DNA of 64,000 nt from Ganoderma boninense (Eukaryota > Basidiomycota > Agaricomycetes > Polyporales > Polyporaceae). The translations under genes were made by a program, and so were the position numbers. Shown piece after piece: positions 45,937 to 57,002 of the stretch (positions are counted from its first letter, which is position 1; the number at the start of each line of letters is the position of its first letter). The DNA lies in the NCBI GenBank assembly GCA_002900995.3, contig PJEW03000014.1:277527-341526 (forward strand), written 5' to 3'. The notes beneath the pieces are model-generated. The model saw nothing but the letters and a program-made list of their open reading frames with translations, was not told where the DNA came from and did no database searches.

Positions 45937-46810
45937 TCAGAAACTCTCCTTCTTTTCAGCGGTCGTAAGAGCCGCGAGCTTCTCCTCCATCACCTTGACC
46001 TGGGCCTGAAGAGCCGCTACTTCCGTAGTTGCGGTGGACGAGGAAGCAGCTTGCTGACTCTTCAACCGCGGGCAGTCATACTTACGATGTCCGGGCTGGC
46101 CACAGATGTAGCAGTTTCCTGGGAACGGCTTCTTCCCAGTAGCAGCCGCCTTCTCCCCCTTCTTCTTCCATCCAAACGACTTCGGCCGTTCTTCCTCTCG
46201 GGTGACGAGGGCCTGGTCAAGCGACAGCGACACCTTCTGAATCTTCATGAGGTCGGAGATGTAGCTTTCGGCTTCAGTTCCTTCTTCACTTCGGGCTTCT
46301 CTTCTGCCCTAGAAGTCGACGCAATGGGTGATGAGGGATTTGAGCTTCGTCGTTGTCCGAGCTGTTCAGTAACGAGTGCGATAGTTTTGTCAAGAGCGGG
46401 GGAACCTGTGGATCGACTGGGGGTGGCGGTCCTGCTGGGTACACGACTGGGGGCACGGCTGGGGGGCCGGGTGCCGGGGCGACTCCGTGCAGCAGCAACA
46501 GCTGCCCGTGTGGGCCTTGTAGAGGGGGCTGGCGGTGGCTGGGCGAGTCGGTCTAAGATCGCCTGCTGTTGGCTAGGGTGTGGGCAGGTAAAGGGGTGGA
46601 ATGGAGCCCACTGGGTGGGTGTCCAGTCAAAGGTGAAGTCGCGGTGTGGGCAGGGCTGGCGGTCGCAAACAAACCACTGTTGTTCGGTGGTGTTCTAGTG
46701 CTGGTCTTCGACCGTGGTGCTGTGAAATGCGTGTGGCCTTTGACTGCAAGCCACGGTGAGGGGAGTGGAGGTAGCTCGCTTCCTATCCCAGGAATAGAAA
46801 CGGCAGGTGC
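45937..46810 (-). pseudogene. gag: Chromovirus A gag, capsid core not recognisable
   Basis: Nucleocapsid is clear: CYICGQPGHRKYDC (CCHC knuckle), followed by a Glu/Ala coiled tail ending EKKESF at 45937. Upstream the frame is broken and Pro-rich, and no capsid-like domain is found, so gag appears internally deleted. Confidence 0.6.
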
Positions 46811-47155
46811 ACGATCTGACACTGTCTGCTCAGCCTCCTCGGCCTATTGCTGTGTCTTAGCCCAAGAGACACGGGCCCAAGGGTGTTCTGCCTTGGCTTT
46901 GTTTCGCCGCCTTTCTCTAGCCTCCCACGCCGTGAGGCAGACCACTTCTGTCAGTACCGGGGTCTCGTGTTAGGAGCTTTCCGCGTACTGTACCACTGAG
47001 AGTGGCAAGCCTCAGGTTGCACCGAGACCACGTCCGATGGTGTGACTAGAGCGCGTACTACGCTAGGCCAACACAGAGGATCTAAGTGCGTACCGTACGA
47101 GAAGGAAAGAATGTGTGTGGAGTACGCCGGTGCTTGTGTAGAAGTTTTGACCTAA
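46811..47155 (-). other. Chromovirus A 5' leader
   Basis: After the 5' LTR the minus strand reads TTAGGTCAAAACTTC..., near-identical to the sequence after the LTR at 63109-63569. Non-coding leader with the start of gag. Confidence 0.6.
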
Positions 47156-47615
47156 TGTTACGACTGGCTGTCGAGTAAGATCAGGGAGGAGGCTTACGAG
47201 ATGAGCAAGGGCGTCGACGAGCACTTGTGCAGCGAGAGCGGAGCAGGGCTCGACAGTCAGGCTGGAGACAAGATGTATTGAGCGAGTAACTAACGAGCAA
47301 GAATACAGTGAAACTTACCTGGAGACAAGAGGTCAAAACTGAGGTCTCCAGGTAGCAGAGTATAGGCCTTATATACATGTAGTGGACAATGGGAACCGGG
47401 GACAATAGGTGACTATGGACACGGGAACCAGTGGAAGAACAATGGTATGTAGTACAATGACGATGGGAACAATGGGTGACAGGAGTTATTGTACTGCGAG
47501 AACAAGGGACGGGTTTGCTAAACAACGGAGGACAATAAGGACGATGCGGGAGGCAAACTGTCCGAAAAGGGAAAGAGAGACGCCGGGGTAGGCGCTGAGC
47601 GTGCCGTTCATGACA
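47156..47615 (-). repeat. Chromovirus A 5' LTR
   Basis: 460 bp; nearly identical to the LTR at 63109-63569 and more diverged from the 40754 copy. Confidence 0.9.
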
Positions 47616-47859
47616 CCGGACCCTGAGTTTGCCAATACAACCCGTGTTGCTCTTATGGATGGATCAATGTAAATACATACACAGACCTGTGAAGCCTGTA
47701 TGTTAGTCACTTGACTGCTCAACATGTCTCACTGGCGTCTATTCGAAACTGTAGAGCTATTCGAGGAATTTGGCCTCTAAAGGAGATAGACAAAGAGGGG
47801 AATCGAAACAACAATGAAGAAGGTCCGGCTGGGGTTACCAAGGGCAAGTGATGGGCCCC
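47616..47859. other. Spacer between chromoviruses A and B
   Basis: 244 bp of unidentified sequence; not recognisable as part of either element or of the hAT gene to the right. Confidence 0.4.
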
Positions 47860-48295
47860 TGTCATGGTTTTTCACGCCATGCTTAGTCTGGCATCTTATC
47901 AGGACAAGTTATCTCTCAGTTCATCTTATCTTTTCCTTTATCTTATCTCCCTTTCCTTTATCTCATCTCTTCCTTTTATCTTATCTCTTTCCCTATCTTA
48001 TCTGCTTCTTAGATCATTCTCTCACCTGCGACAGGTCCCGGGACCTGCCCTGAACTGATGGTCTGTGCACCGTTCCCATGTAATATATAAAGGGCTGTGA
48101 TGTGGGATCAAGAACCTCAGATTCTGTCTTCTGTTCTTCCCTCCCTTCCACTGTAGGCAGCCTAACAGCCCCTGCCCCTCTGCACCTTCTAGTCTAGGCA
48201 ATCTATCCTCTTCTCTTCTGTTGCCACCCCCTGTGTGCCCCATCAGTGAGCCCCTTTGTTTGTTTGTTTGGTGGTGCAGTCGATAGGCTGTGACA
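47860..48295 (+). repeat. Chromovirus B 5' LTR
   Basis: TGTCATGG...TGTGACA, with a long CTTTATCTTAT-type pyrimidine tract and TATATAAAG (about 48083-48091) as TATA box. Confidence 0.85.
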
Positions 48296-49841
48296 ACAGT
48301 AGAGCTGTGGTGATCTTGTCATCCTCCAACGTGATGTTCTGGTACCTAAACCAAATACCGAGCTTTTAGAACCATTGTTCGACTGTTAGGTCTGGCGTCT
48401 TGCCTTTAAACTTTGATGGGTCTGCGATCTTGGGTCGACTGGGGGCATGTGTGGGTGTACCTTGAGAGTGTGTACCAGCGGGGTAAGAGGCCAGCGAGTT
48501 AACTTGTGCTTGGAGCTGCTTGATAGCATTGACGAGAGTTCCGTGGTTTTGATTAAGAACGTCTCCATCTGCCTTGAGCGCAACCAGTTCAGCCTTCAGT
48601 TTCTCGTTCTTGTCCTCTAGATCCTTGCATCGAGAGCAGAGGTCGTCCATGTCATCCATGTATGTCACACTGCTAACCTTCTTGTTCAGGAGGACCCTGA
48701 GCCTGTGGAGTTCGGCAGCTTCCTGGTTGCGATGTTCGTACATTTTGCTGCCAAGCTGGTTGTATGCTTCCGTGACCATTTTCTGTGTCATATCATTAAC
48801 AACTGCCATAATGTAGGTGATGTATTGATCCTGGATGCCGAAGTGTGCACCTGCCGCTTGTACAGCTTCCTCAAGTGTCACATACTCCACACCCTGAAAC
48901 TGCCATACTGCCGGGCTTTGTAAGGCCCCAAGAGTGGGGGTGGGTGAAGACGGACGGGTTGGTAACTGGGATGGCGGATGGGGGGTCTCTTCCTCCCCAT
49001 CTGTGGATGCATTGGAGGGTGTGCTAGGCCTATCGCCTAAATCGTGTGGGTTTAACACTGAAAACCGGGAACCTGTTGCCATTGTTTCTAAACTACTACC
49101 CAATCTAAGTACCCAAACATGTCTAGCTTTCCAACAGCGTTCACTACCTTAGGGAAGTTCTTGTTCAACTCCTTAAAACTAATGTTCCCAACCTCCTTGC
49201 AGAACCACTCTATCTGTTGTCACTGAGGGCGGGTCCACTCCAAGCCGTGTGCGTCGAGGTTTGTAGCAATCCACTCTAGTTGGTCAGTGATGTGCTGGAC
49301 GGCCAGAACATTGATGGCTGGGAGGTTGATGAGGAAGTCCTTGTGGTCGAAGATGGCTTGGAGGTGGGTAAGGACAGTGTTGACCTTGGACTCGATGATA
49401 GCGAGGCTGTCCTTTGGGTTGATGTGGCTGAAACCAGGTAGTGGAGGGGCTGAGATTCAGCACTATAGGGGTAGGTGTGGGATGTGGGGAGTGGTGGTCC
49501 GGACAGGGGTAGGGGCCTGGGCACAAACTGGCCTGGGCAACGGTTGGGACAGGGGGACGGATGGGGGCAGGGCTTTACGCCGAGGGACAAGAGGTGCGTG
49601 CTCCTTGTGACGGTAGCGAAGGCGATCCTCTGCACAATCCGCAAGTACACAGGAAATCTGTTCCTGGACTGGGAGGTGACCGTGCCTCTTGGTGTGGCGA
49701 CGGGTAAACTCCTGGAGACCAAACTCCTCGGAGGGGAAGGGGATGGGGGATGATAAACGTTTATAAAACTCCTGGGGAGAGGAAAGACGGCTGGCTAGTG
49801 GGGGCACTAAGCCAGGGGCCTGTGGGTTAGATTCTGTCTAA
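48296..49841 (-). other. gag: Inverted 5' internal segment of chromovirus B with gag N-terminus
   Basis: On the minus strand gag starts about 49103 or 49082 (MATGSRFSVLNPHDLG), has a coiled-coil part (LCSRCKDLEDKNEKLKAELV), and reads PKIADPSKFKGKTPDLTVEQWF, TAA, then FRYQNITLEDDKITTALL up to 48301. The text continues in the plus strand at 50278 (FLEGGAQSYMDDYAQ). The rest of the segment (49104-49841) is the leader, whose outer end TTAGACAGAATC would adjoin the 5' LTR before inversion. Confidence 0.75.
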
Positions 49842-50277
49842 TGTCACAGCCTATTGACTGCACCACCAAACAAACAAACAAAGGGGCTCACTGATGGGGC
49901 ACACAGGGGGTGGCAACAGAAGGGAAGAGGATGGATTGCCTAGACTAGAAGGCGCAGAGGGGCAGGGGCTGTTAGGCTGCCTACAGTGGAAGGGAGGGAA
50001 GAACAGAAGACAGAATCTGAGGTTCTTGATCCCACATCACAGCCCTTTATATATTACATGGGAACGGTGCACAGACCATCAGTTCAGGGCAGGTCCCAGG
50101 ACCTGTTGCAGGTGAGAGAATGATCTAAGAAGCAGATAAGATAGGGAAAGAGATAAGATAAAAGGAAGAGATGAGATAAAGGAAAGGGAGATAAGATAAA
50201 GGAAAAGATAAGATGAACTGAGAAATAACTTGTCCTGATAAGATGCCAGACTAAGTGTGGCGCGAAAAACCGTGACA
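49842..50277 (-). mobile_element. Solo LTR (family B) nested in gag, inverted
   Basis: 436 bp, reverse complement of the B LTR. ACTGT follows it (50278-50282) and its complement ACAGT (48296-48300) borders the 5' LTR, i.e. the two halves of a 5-bp target duplication now separated by inversion. Confidence 0.85.
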
Positions 50278-50883
50278 ACTGTTCTTAGAAGGAGGAGCTC
50301 AGTCCTACATGGATGACTATGCCCAGAGAGCAGCTGAAGGAGTCCCACTTGGTATATGGAACAACTTTGCGAACCAACTCCGGAGTGGATACCGAGAGCT
50401 GGCCCCTGAAAAGTCAGCCCAACAGTCACTAGAGGACCATTGCAGGAAGTCACATGCGCTACTAGCCTTGTTTGCGGAAAACTTCTGCCGTTTTGCTATC
50501 AAGTCTGGCTACTCCGACATGAAACTTATCCGACGGATCGAGTCTCAGTGCAAGGGAGACCTGTTTACAACCATGACCACCCATCGCTCCTTGTTACCGC
50601 TCATGGTTCCGGACCAGTGGGAAGACTTCTTAGACTGGGCACTAGGGATCGAGATGAACTACCGAGGAGTCTGTCAGCCAATGTCATCAAGGCCTGCCCA
50701 AGACCTAAATGCAATGGACATCGACACTGTACGCAAACCGGAAAAGCTCTCCAAGGAACAGGAAGAATGGCTTGCCAAGAAGCTCTGTTTCCGCTGTGGT
50801 CAGCATCCCTTCAAGACTGGTGTAAAGTGTCAAAACCCGGTATACAAAGGGTACTATGAGCACATGGTTCCCATAAGATACCC
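50278..50883 (+). pseudogene. gag: Chromovirus B gag, C-terminal half
   Basis: FLEGGAQSYMDDYAQ, GIWNNFANQLRSGY, ALLALFAENFCRFAIKSGYSD, WEDFLDWALGIEMNY (capsid), then a degenerate knuckle KLCFRCGQHPFKTGVKC. Cut by the next insertion. Confidence 0.75.
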
Positions 50884-52046
50884 CAGTAATACTGGGTAGC
50901 CGGAGCTGACAAAGCAGCATAAGTAGTGGCCGGCCGGGGCCGGCCGGTGAGAATGTCGGTCCTATAAATACTGGCAGGACCGGAGGGGACAGTGATAGGA
51001 ATCCATGGGAAGGACTGTCCTATGTCCTCCAGGGAATGGTAGATGCTCCACAGGTAGAGAATGAGGTCCAGTTGAGGTGGCCAAAGATCCAGGTGGCATT
51101 AACACTGTGCCAAGTTATTTTACATGGATCTGTGCCATCTGCTGGTGGCCTGTGTGAGGTACATAGTGGGTAAATCATTAGGCATGCATGCTGGGGGGGT
51201 GAGGTAAATGGTGCCTATAGGTGGGCAAATTGAGGGTGAGGGTTTAATTACTGCAATGTCCCCCTCTGATAGTTGCTATATCCTCTGTGCTCACACTTTG
51301 AGGCCAAATCATCATGAGTATCATGAGGAAGGGCTGATGGGAAATATTTTCCAGAAGGGCTATCCACAATGGCAGACTGTCACACCATAGGGATGACCTC
51401 AGAACGTTAGGGAAAAGTCACAGGCTGGATGTATAAACACATCCCAAAGGTTTAAAAGAGTAGCAAAGATGGGCCACCGGCCGGTCAGTGGAAGTGGGGT
51501 TGGAGGACATAGGAGCAGCGACCGGCCGGTGTTCGGCTAAATCATAGATGCTCTGGGACCAGCAAGAACAGCGGGCTGGGCAACTCAGACACTGAGCCTG
51601 TCCTGTGTGGGTGAATGACAGTGAAAGGAAAGGTATTCACAGAAAATTGCAATGGGTACCAGTCAGCTGGTTGGTATTTGGGCCTGCCCCCTAGTCTCAA
51701 ATGTTCCCTAGTGCCTGTCCTGTTGGTGTTGAGATTCATGATTCCAGCCCACCACAAGAATTGAAACTTGACTGGGGTAGTTTTTGCCTTGACAAATCCA
51801 CCAGAGTCAATTCCAGCTCAAACAGGCAATAGGTGTAAGGCATGGACCAGAGGTAACATAGAGGTAACAAGATTGTGTACGCTGCTATGCTTTCAATTAA
51901 CCTATGGCCAGTGGCTACTGGCATTCACCCGGACCCCTTGTTCGGCCCGGTCGGTGCAGTAATACTATGCATGCTGGTCTCTCCGGCCGGAACCGGTTGT
52001 CCAGTACTATTGGGCGGTTGTCAAGGCCGGCTCAACAGTACTATAG
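50884..52046. mobile_element. CCGGCCGG-rich TIR element in gag (borders approximate)
   Basis: Left CAGTAATACTGGGTAGCCGG...TGACAA and right end (reverse-complemented) AGTACTGTTGAGCCGG...TTGACAA form an imperfect TIR. The interior holds repeated CCGGCCGG palindromes and no transposase. A target duplication could not be resolved. Confidence 0.5.
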
Positions 52047-52907
52047 CTAAATGTAAGGGAACACCCTCCTACGAGCTCCCGGACACGACAAAGGCAAAAG
52101 GCACTCAGGTACGCACTATGGGCGAAGACAGTCAAGATCAAGACCGAATAGAGTTTGTCATCAATGTGCTCAAGGAGTTTGAGAAGAAGAACAAGGCCCC
52201 GGAGCAGGAGACTACCGTGTGGATTGTTGAGGTTGACGAGCAGGATTTTCTCCAGCAGATGTAATGAAGTCTGGTCATAACATCCAGTCTATATGTAGTA
52301 GTAGCGTAAGCCACTTAGAGGAGTCTTTTGTACCTAGATCACGTTATATATACCTTGCCTCATCTTGCAGGCAAAAGCAACCGGATCTAGGACTCACCCT
52401 CAAGCAAGGCAAACGTGAAATCCAGACAGAAGCCCTAGTAGACTGTGGAGCCTACTCTAGTTTTGCACACTATCGGTTTGTTCAGGAACATGGTTTAGAA
52501 TTGCGGCAGCTTTCCAGGGACATACGAGTATTCAACGCTGATGCAACGGAGAACAAGAAGGGCCTCATCACCCACTACACACGATGCATGGTCACCATTG
52601 GAAAGCACACCAGTTGGCAGTCATTCTTGGTTACCGACATTGGGAATCGAGACCTCATCATTGAGATGACCTTCTTGAGGGAACACAACCCTGAAATTGA
52701 TTGGAAAAATGGACAGGTCAACTTCACACGATGCCCAGCTGCATGCCACCCCAAGGAACTGCTGACACAGGAAGAAGAGGTCCAAGCCATAGATGAGCCC
52801 CGGTTAGAGGAGTTTGCACGAAACAGCTACGGTCAGCTCGAACCAGAGCCCTGGGACAACACTGACCAGTTTGTGCACTGGATGAAGTTTTTGGATGACC
52901 CTGAATC
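52047..52907 (+). pseudogene. pol: Chromovirus B gag tail and protease
   Basis: GEDSQDQDRIEFVINVLKEF ending at 52263, then the protease frame (from about 52264): LGLTLKQGKREIQTEALVDCGAYSSFAHYRFV and LIIEMTFLREHNPEIDW. The catalytic triplet is DCG instead of DSG/DTG, so the protease is probably inactive. The frame is ended by the MITE at 52908. Confidence 0.75.
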
Positions 52908-53430
52908 TTAAGGCTGAACATAGTTCCAGGTTTCATGCAGTTCAACCTGGCTTGAACCTGGATATTTACCTATAGGTTGTGATCTGTAGGTTACAGGTAC
53001 TTGTGTTATGAATCAGCCACAAATCTAAATCAGGCATCTTGGAAAAAGTAACCTGGATCTGTAGGTTTGGGTATGGGTCACTTGTAGGTTGATTCACACT
53101 TCAACAGCTAAAAATAGGATAAATTGAAGGCTTTAGTTAATAAATTGACCTTGTATAGCTTAATACTGCATATATAAGCATATTTCTAGCATAGAAAAGA
53201 CTACTAACACTCAATAATAGACCAAAATCTTCAACAGTAGCTGAGAAAATACTATATTTAGTATTCAAATCAAATCAATGATTTAACCTATAACTTATAG
53301 GTTTGTTACCTGTAGGTTGTAGGTAAATAGTTGATTTGATTTATACAGATCCCAATCAAGCTTTTGAAAGTGGCCAAACCTGCAGGTACAGATCCCAATC
53401 AACCATAGGTTGACCTACGTTCAGCCTTAA
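52908..53430. mobile_element. 523-bp MITE in chromovirus B pol
   Basis: Terminal inverted repeat TTAAGGCTGAACATAG / CTACGTTCAGCCTTAA (15/16). Flanks CCCTGAAT and CCCTGATG suggest an ~8-bp duplication with changes. AT-rich, full of TAGGTTG/AACCTAC motifs in both orientations. Its removal rejoins DDP to DAKILRAHVEKKK. Confidence 0.75.
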
Positions 53431-55240
53431 CCCTGATGCCAAGATACTGCGAGCACATGTCGAAAAGAAGAAGGAAGAAACACTGGGACAACAAGACAAG
53501 GGATACTGGTCTAGTCATGTCCCCACACATTACCACCAGTATGGTGACGTCTTCTCCAAGACAGCGTCAGAACAGATGCCAACACACAAGCCCTATGACC
53601 ATCCAATCGAGTTAGCAGAAGGTGCAACATTGCCTAAGCCAGCCAAGCGTTACCCGTTAAACCCACAGGAACGAAACTCGTTGGATGGTTGGATTGATGA
53701 GCAGGAAAGCAAGGGATACATCCAACGTTCCAAGAGCCCTGCTGCAGCACCAGTTTTCTTTGTCAAGAAGAAGGACGGGAGTTTACGGCTAGTCCAGGAC
53801 TATCGTGCCCTCAATGCCGCTACCAAGAAGGACAAGTTTCCCATACCACAGATACCGGACTTGATCGACCGACTCTCTCAGTCGTCAATTTTCACCTTGT
53901 TAGACCTGAGATGGGGATACAACAATGTCCGCATACGGGAGGGTGATGAAGAGAAAGCAGCATTTATCACCCACTGTGGACTGTACGAGCCAACGGTAAT
54001 GACCTTCGGCCTCTGTAACGCACCAAGCACCTTCCAGGCTATGATGAACGAAGTACTCAGGGAGGAAATTGCCACAGGACACGTTGTAGTCTACATCGAC
54101 AACATCCTTATCTTCACAGATGACCTCACACTACACCGGCAGCTCATAGAACGAGTACTACAAAAACTATGAGCTAATGACCTCTTTGTCAAGCCATAAA
54201 AGTGCAAGTTTGAGCAGCCATCAGTCGAGTTCCTAGGCCTGATCATCTCCAAGGACTCGATCACAATGGATGCCACAAAGGTCGAAGGTGTTAAGAACTG
54301 GCCAACTCCAACCAAGGTCAAGCATGTCCAGGCGTTTTTAGGTCTGGCCAACTTCTACTGGCGGTTTGTCAAGGACTTCTCCAAGATTGCCCGTCCCTTA
54401 ACCATTCTAACATGCAAAGACTCTCCGTGGCAATGGGAAGAAGCACAAGAACAAGCATTCCAGGCCCTCAAAACCGCGTTTACAACAGCTCCAATTTTGA
54501 GAATCCCTAGCGACACTGCACCATTCCAGCTAGAGACTGACTCATCTGACTTCGCAACCGGAGCAGTGTTAGAACAGCTCGGAGAAGACAACCTCTGGCA
54601 TCCTGTTGCGTTCTACTCTAAGTCACTAAATGAACATGAACACAACTACGAGATCTATGACAAGGAGCTACTGGCAATCATATGAGCATTAGAGGAATAC
54701 CGTCACTACTTGGAAGGACACCCAATCCCTGTCGAAATCTGGTCCGATCACCTCAACCTTACCTACTTCCGACAGGCTCAGAAGCTCACTCGATGACAAG
54801 CTCGCTGGAGTCTTTTCCTTTCACAATTCAACTTCAACCTGCGACACCGCCCCAGAAAAACCATGCTTCGTGCGGACCCTCTGTCCAGGAGGCCAGATCA
54901 TGAAGAGGGGGTAAGCAGTGACAACGCTGGACAAACCCTTTTGAAACTGGAGTTTTTTGCGATCAAAGCAATACAGCCAGGGCATGCCTCAGATGTTGAT
55001 GATGAACAACTATTGGAAAGGATCAAAAAGGCACTGGAAGACGACACGATGACCAAGGATTATAGGTCACTGCTCAACAGCGGCCCCCAGGAGTTTGGAA
55101 AGGCACTACAGGAATGGAACTTCGAGAATGGCTTGCTCCTCCATAGAGGCAAAGTTTATGTGCCAAAGAATAGACAACTGCGACTTGACCTGCTAAAGCT
55201 CCACCACGACACACTACTCGCTGGACACCCAGGCCGATAG
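53431..55240 (+). pseudogene. pol: Chromovirus B RT-RNase H, multiply mutated
   Basis: PYDHPIELAEGATLP, FFVKKKDGSLRLVQDYRALN, LLDLRWGYNNVRI, then VVYIDNILIFTDD: the catalytic YxDD is YIDN. Stops: TGA after LQKL (54170), TAA after FVKP, TGA after ELLAII (54683), TGA after KLTR (54796), TAG after HPGR (55238). RNase H LETDSSDFATGAVLEQ is legible. Most stops replace codons one C-to-T change away. Confidence 0.8.
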
Positions 55241-56566
55241 AAGACTCAGGAGCTCATCACCCACAACTACTGGTGGCCAGGAATCACAATCAATGTCAAG
55301 AAGTATGTCAAAGGCTGTGACACATGCCAACGAAACAAAGCATCACGGGTTCCCCCATACGGTCTCTTGCAGCCAAACGAAGTCCCAGTAGGCCCATGGG
55401 AAGTGTGGAGCATACACCTCATCACCCAACTTCCCGAGTCCTATGACAAGAATGGCAACACATACACAGCAATTGCCGTAGCAGTAGATCGGCTAACAAA
55501 ACGATCTCACTTCTTTGCATGTGATGACCACTTCTCAGCCTCGGATGCTGCTGAGCTCGTATATGAACACATCCTGAAGCTACATGGCCTTCCACAGCAA
55601 GTCATCTCAGATAGGGGAACACAGTTCACAAGCACACTCTTCAAGGAGTTTTGCAAGAAGCTGGGAATCCGGGCATCAATGTCAACAGCATACCACCCTC
55701 AGACAGATGGACAGACAGAACGGGTCAACCAGTCATTGCAACAATACTTGCGGATATTCACCAAACACCGACCCAATGACTGGGCCACCCTCCTCGCCTC
55801 AGCAGAGTTTTCATACAACAACATGGCACATGAGTCTACCGGCCTGTCCCCCTTCTTCGTTGAGTATGGCTACAACCTCAAGATGGCTCCGGACATACAA
55901 AAAGAGCTGGGCTTCCCAACTCTTGAAAAAATCTTCCAAAACCGCACGGAAGCCCGAGAACAGGCACAAGCCTCTCTGACTCTGGCTGCTGAGCTGATGA
56001 AGTGGTACTACAATCAGTACAAGAGCCAGGTGCCATTCAAAGTTGGAGACAAAGTACTGCTCAAAGGAAAGGACCTCAAGATCAAACAGTCAGCCGCTAA
56101 GTTGTCAGCCAAGAACTTTGGCCCCTACGAGATTGTCAAGCAAGTAGGACCTGCGGACTTCAAACTCCAGCTGCCTCCACAGAACAAGGTTCATCCAGTT
56201 TTCCATGCCTCAAAGCTTATTCCCTACCACGAGGACGAGATCGGTGACCAAAACCCAACCAAACCCGATCCTATCGAAGTAGAAGGCCATGACGAGTTTG
56301 AAGTTGAAAAGATACTCGACTCGAAGACCTACTACGGATATGTCCAGTACTTGGTGAAGTGGGTAGGATACGATGTTAGCGAAGCCACCTGGGAGCCAGT
56401 ACGGAACGTCAAACACTGCAAGGACCTGTTGGACGAGTTCTATGTCGCACACCCGGAGGCTGCACAGCCCATCTCACTCACAAACCCGTGCCCAGTCCAG
56501 AGGCAGTTTAACTGGCATGTTTGGCTTAAATGTTTCGCTGGAGCTCAAGTCTTGAAGAGGGGGTAG
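55241..56566 (+). CDS. pol: Chromovirus B integrase and chromodomain
   Basis: Open from KTQELITHNYWWPG: zinc site CDTCQRNK, core SIHLITQLPE (first Asp changed to His, normally D-LI-LP), VISDRGTQF (second Asp), YHPQTDGQTERVNQ (Glu), KVHPVFHASKLIPYH, and chromodomain FEVEKILDSKTYYGYVQYLVKWVGYDVSEATWEP. Runs to the TAG that overlaps the PPT at 56564. Confidence 0.85.
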   Translation, partial: KTQELITHNYWWPGITINVKKYVKGCDTCQRNKASRVPPYGLLQPNEVPVGPWEVWSIHLITQLPESYDKNGNTYTAIAVAVDRLTKRSHFFACDDHFSASDAAELVYEHILKLHGLPQQVISDRGTQFTSTLFKEFCKKLGIRASMSTAYHPQTDGQTERVNQSLQQYLRIFTKHRPNDWATLLASAEFSYNNMAHESTGLSPFFVEYGYNLKMAPDIQKELGFPTLEKIFQNRTEAREQAQASLTLAAELMKWYYNQYKSQVPFKVGDKVLLKGKDLKIKQSAAKLSAKNFGPYEIVKQVGPADFKLQLPPQNKVHPVFHASKLIPYHEDEIGDQNPTKPDPIEVEGHDEFEVEKILDSKTYYGYVQYLVKWVGYDVSEATWEPVRNVKHCKDLLDEFYVAHPEAAQPISLTNPCPVQRQFNWHVWLKCFAGAQVLKRG

Positions 56567-57002
56567 TGTCACGGTTTTTCACGCCACACTTAGTCTGGCA
56601 TCTTATCAGGACAAGTTATTTCTCAGTTCATCTTATCTTTTCCTTTATCTTATCTCCCTTTCCTTTATCTCATCTCTTCCTTTTATCTTATCTCTTTCCC
56701 TATCTTATCTGCTTCTTAGATCATTCTCTCACCTGCAACAGGTCCCGGGACCTGCCCTGAACTGATGGTCTGTGCACCGTTCCCATGTAATATATAAAGG
56801 GCTGTGATGTGGGATCAAGAACCTTAGATTCTGTCTTCTGTTCTTCCCTCCCTTCCACTGTAGGCAGCCTAACAGCCCCTGCCCCTCTGTGCCTTCTAGT
56901 CTAGGCAATCTATCCTCTTCTCTTCTGTTGCCACCCCCTGTGTGCCCCATCAGTGAGCCCCTTTGTTTGTTTGTTTGGTGGCACAGTCGATAGGCTGTGA
57001 CA
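56567..57002 (+). repeat. Chromovirus B 3' LTR
   Basis: 436 bp, close to the 5' LTR with differences that look like transitions (GTCATGG/GTCACGG, GCGACAGG/GCAACAGG). Confidence 0.9.

Larger units (their letters stand above)
40754..47615 (-). mobile_element. Ty3 chromovirus A
   Basis: LTRs 40754-41213 (3') and 47156-47615 (5'), each about 460 bp, TG...CA. A PPT (GGAGGGGGG on minus, about 41216-41224) borders the 3' LTR. Internal order is gag - PR - RT - RNase H - IN - chromodomain on the minus strand, interrupted by a 920-bp solo LTR. Flanks CGTGC and CCGGA do not match, so no target duplication is visible. Confidence 0.9.
47860..57002 (+). mobile_element. Ty3 chromovirus B, internally inverted and with nested insertions
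   Basis: 5' LTR 47860-48295, 3' LTR 56567-57002 (436 bp each), PPT GAAGAGGGGG just before 56567. Internal DNA 48296-49841 is inverted; the rest is plus-strand gag, PR, RT, RNase H, IN and chromodomain. Three insertions: solo LTR 49842-50277, a TIR element about 50884-52046, and a MITE 52908-53430. Outer flanks (GCCCC, CAACA) do not form a target duplication. Confidence 0.85.

Noticed and set aside
47930..48020. CRISPR-like or satellite array from CTTTATCTTAT repeats
   Set aside because: Degenerate pyrimidine tract inside an LTR, present in all four LTR copies of the family; no spacers.
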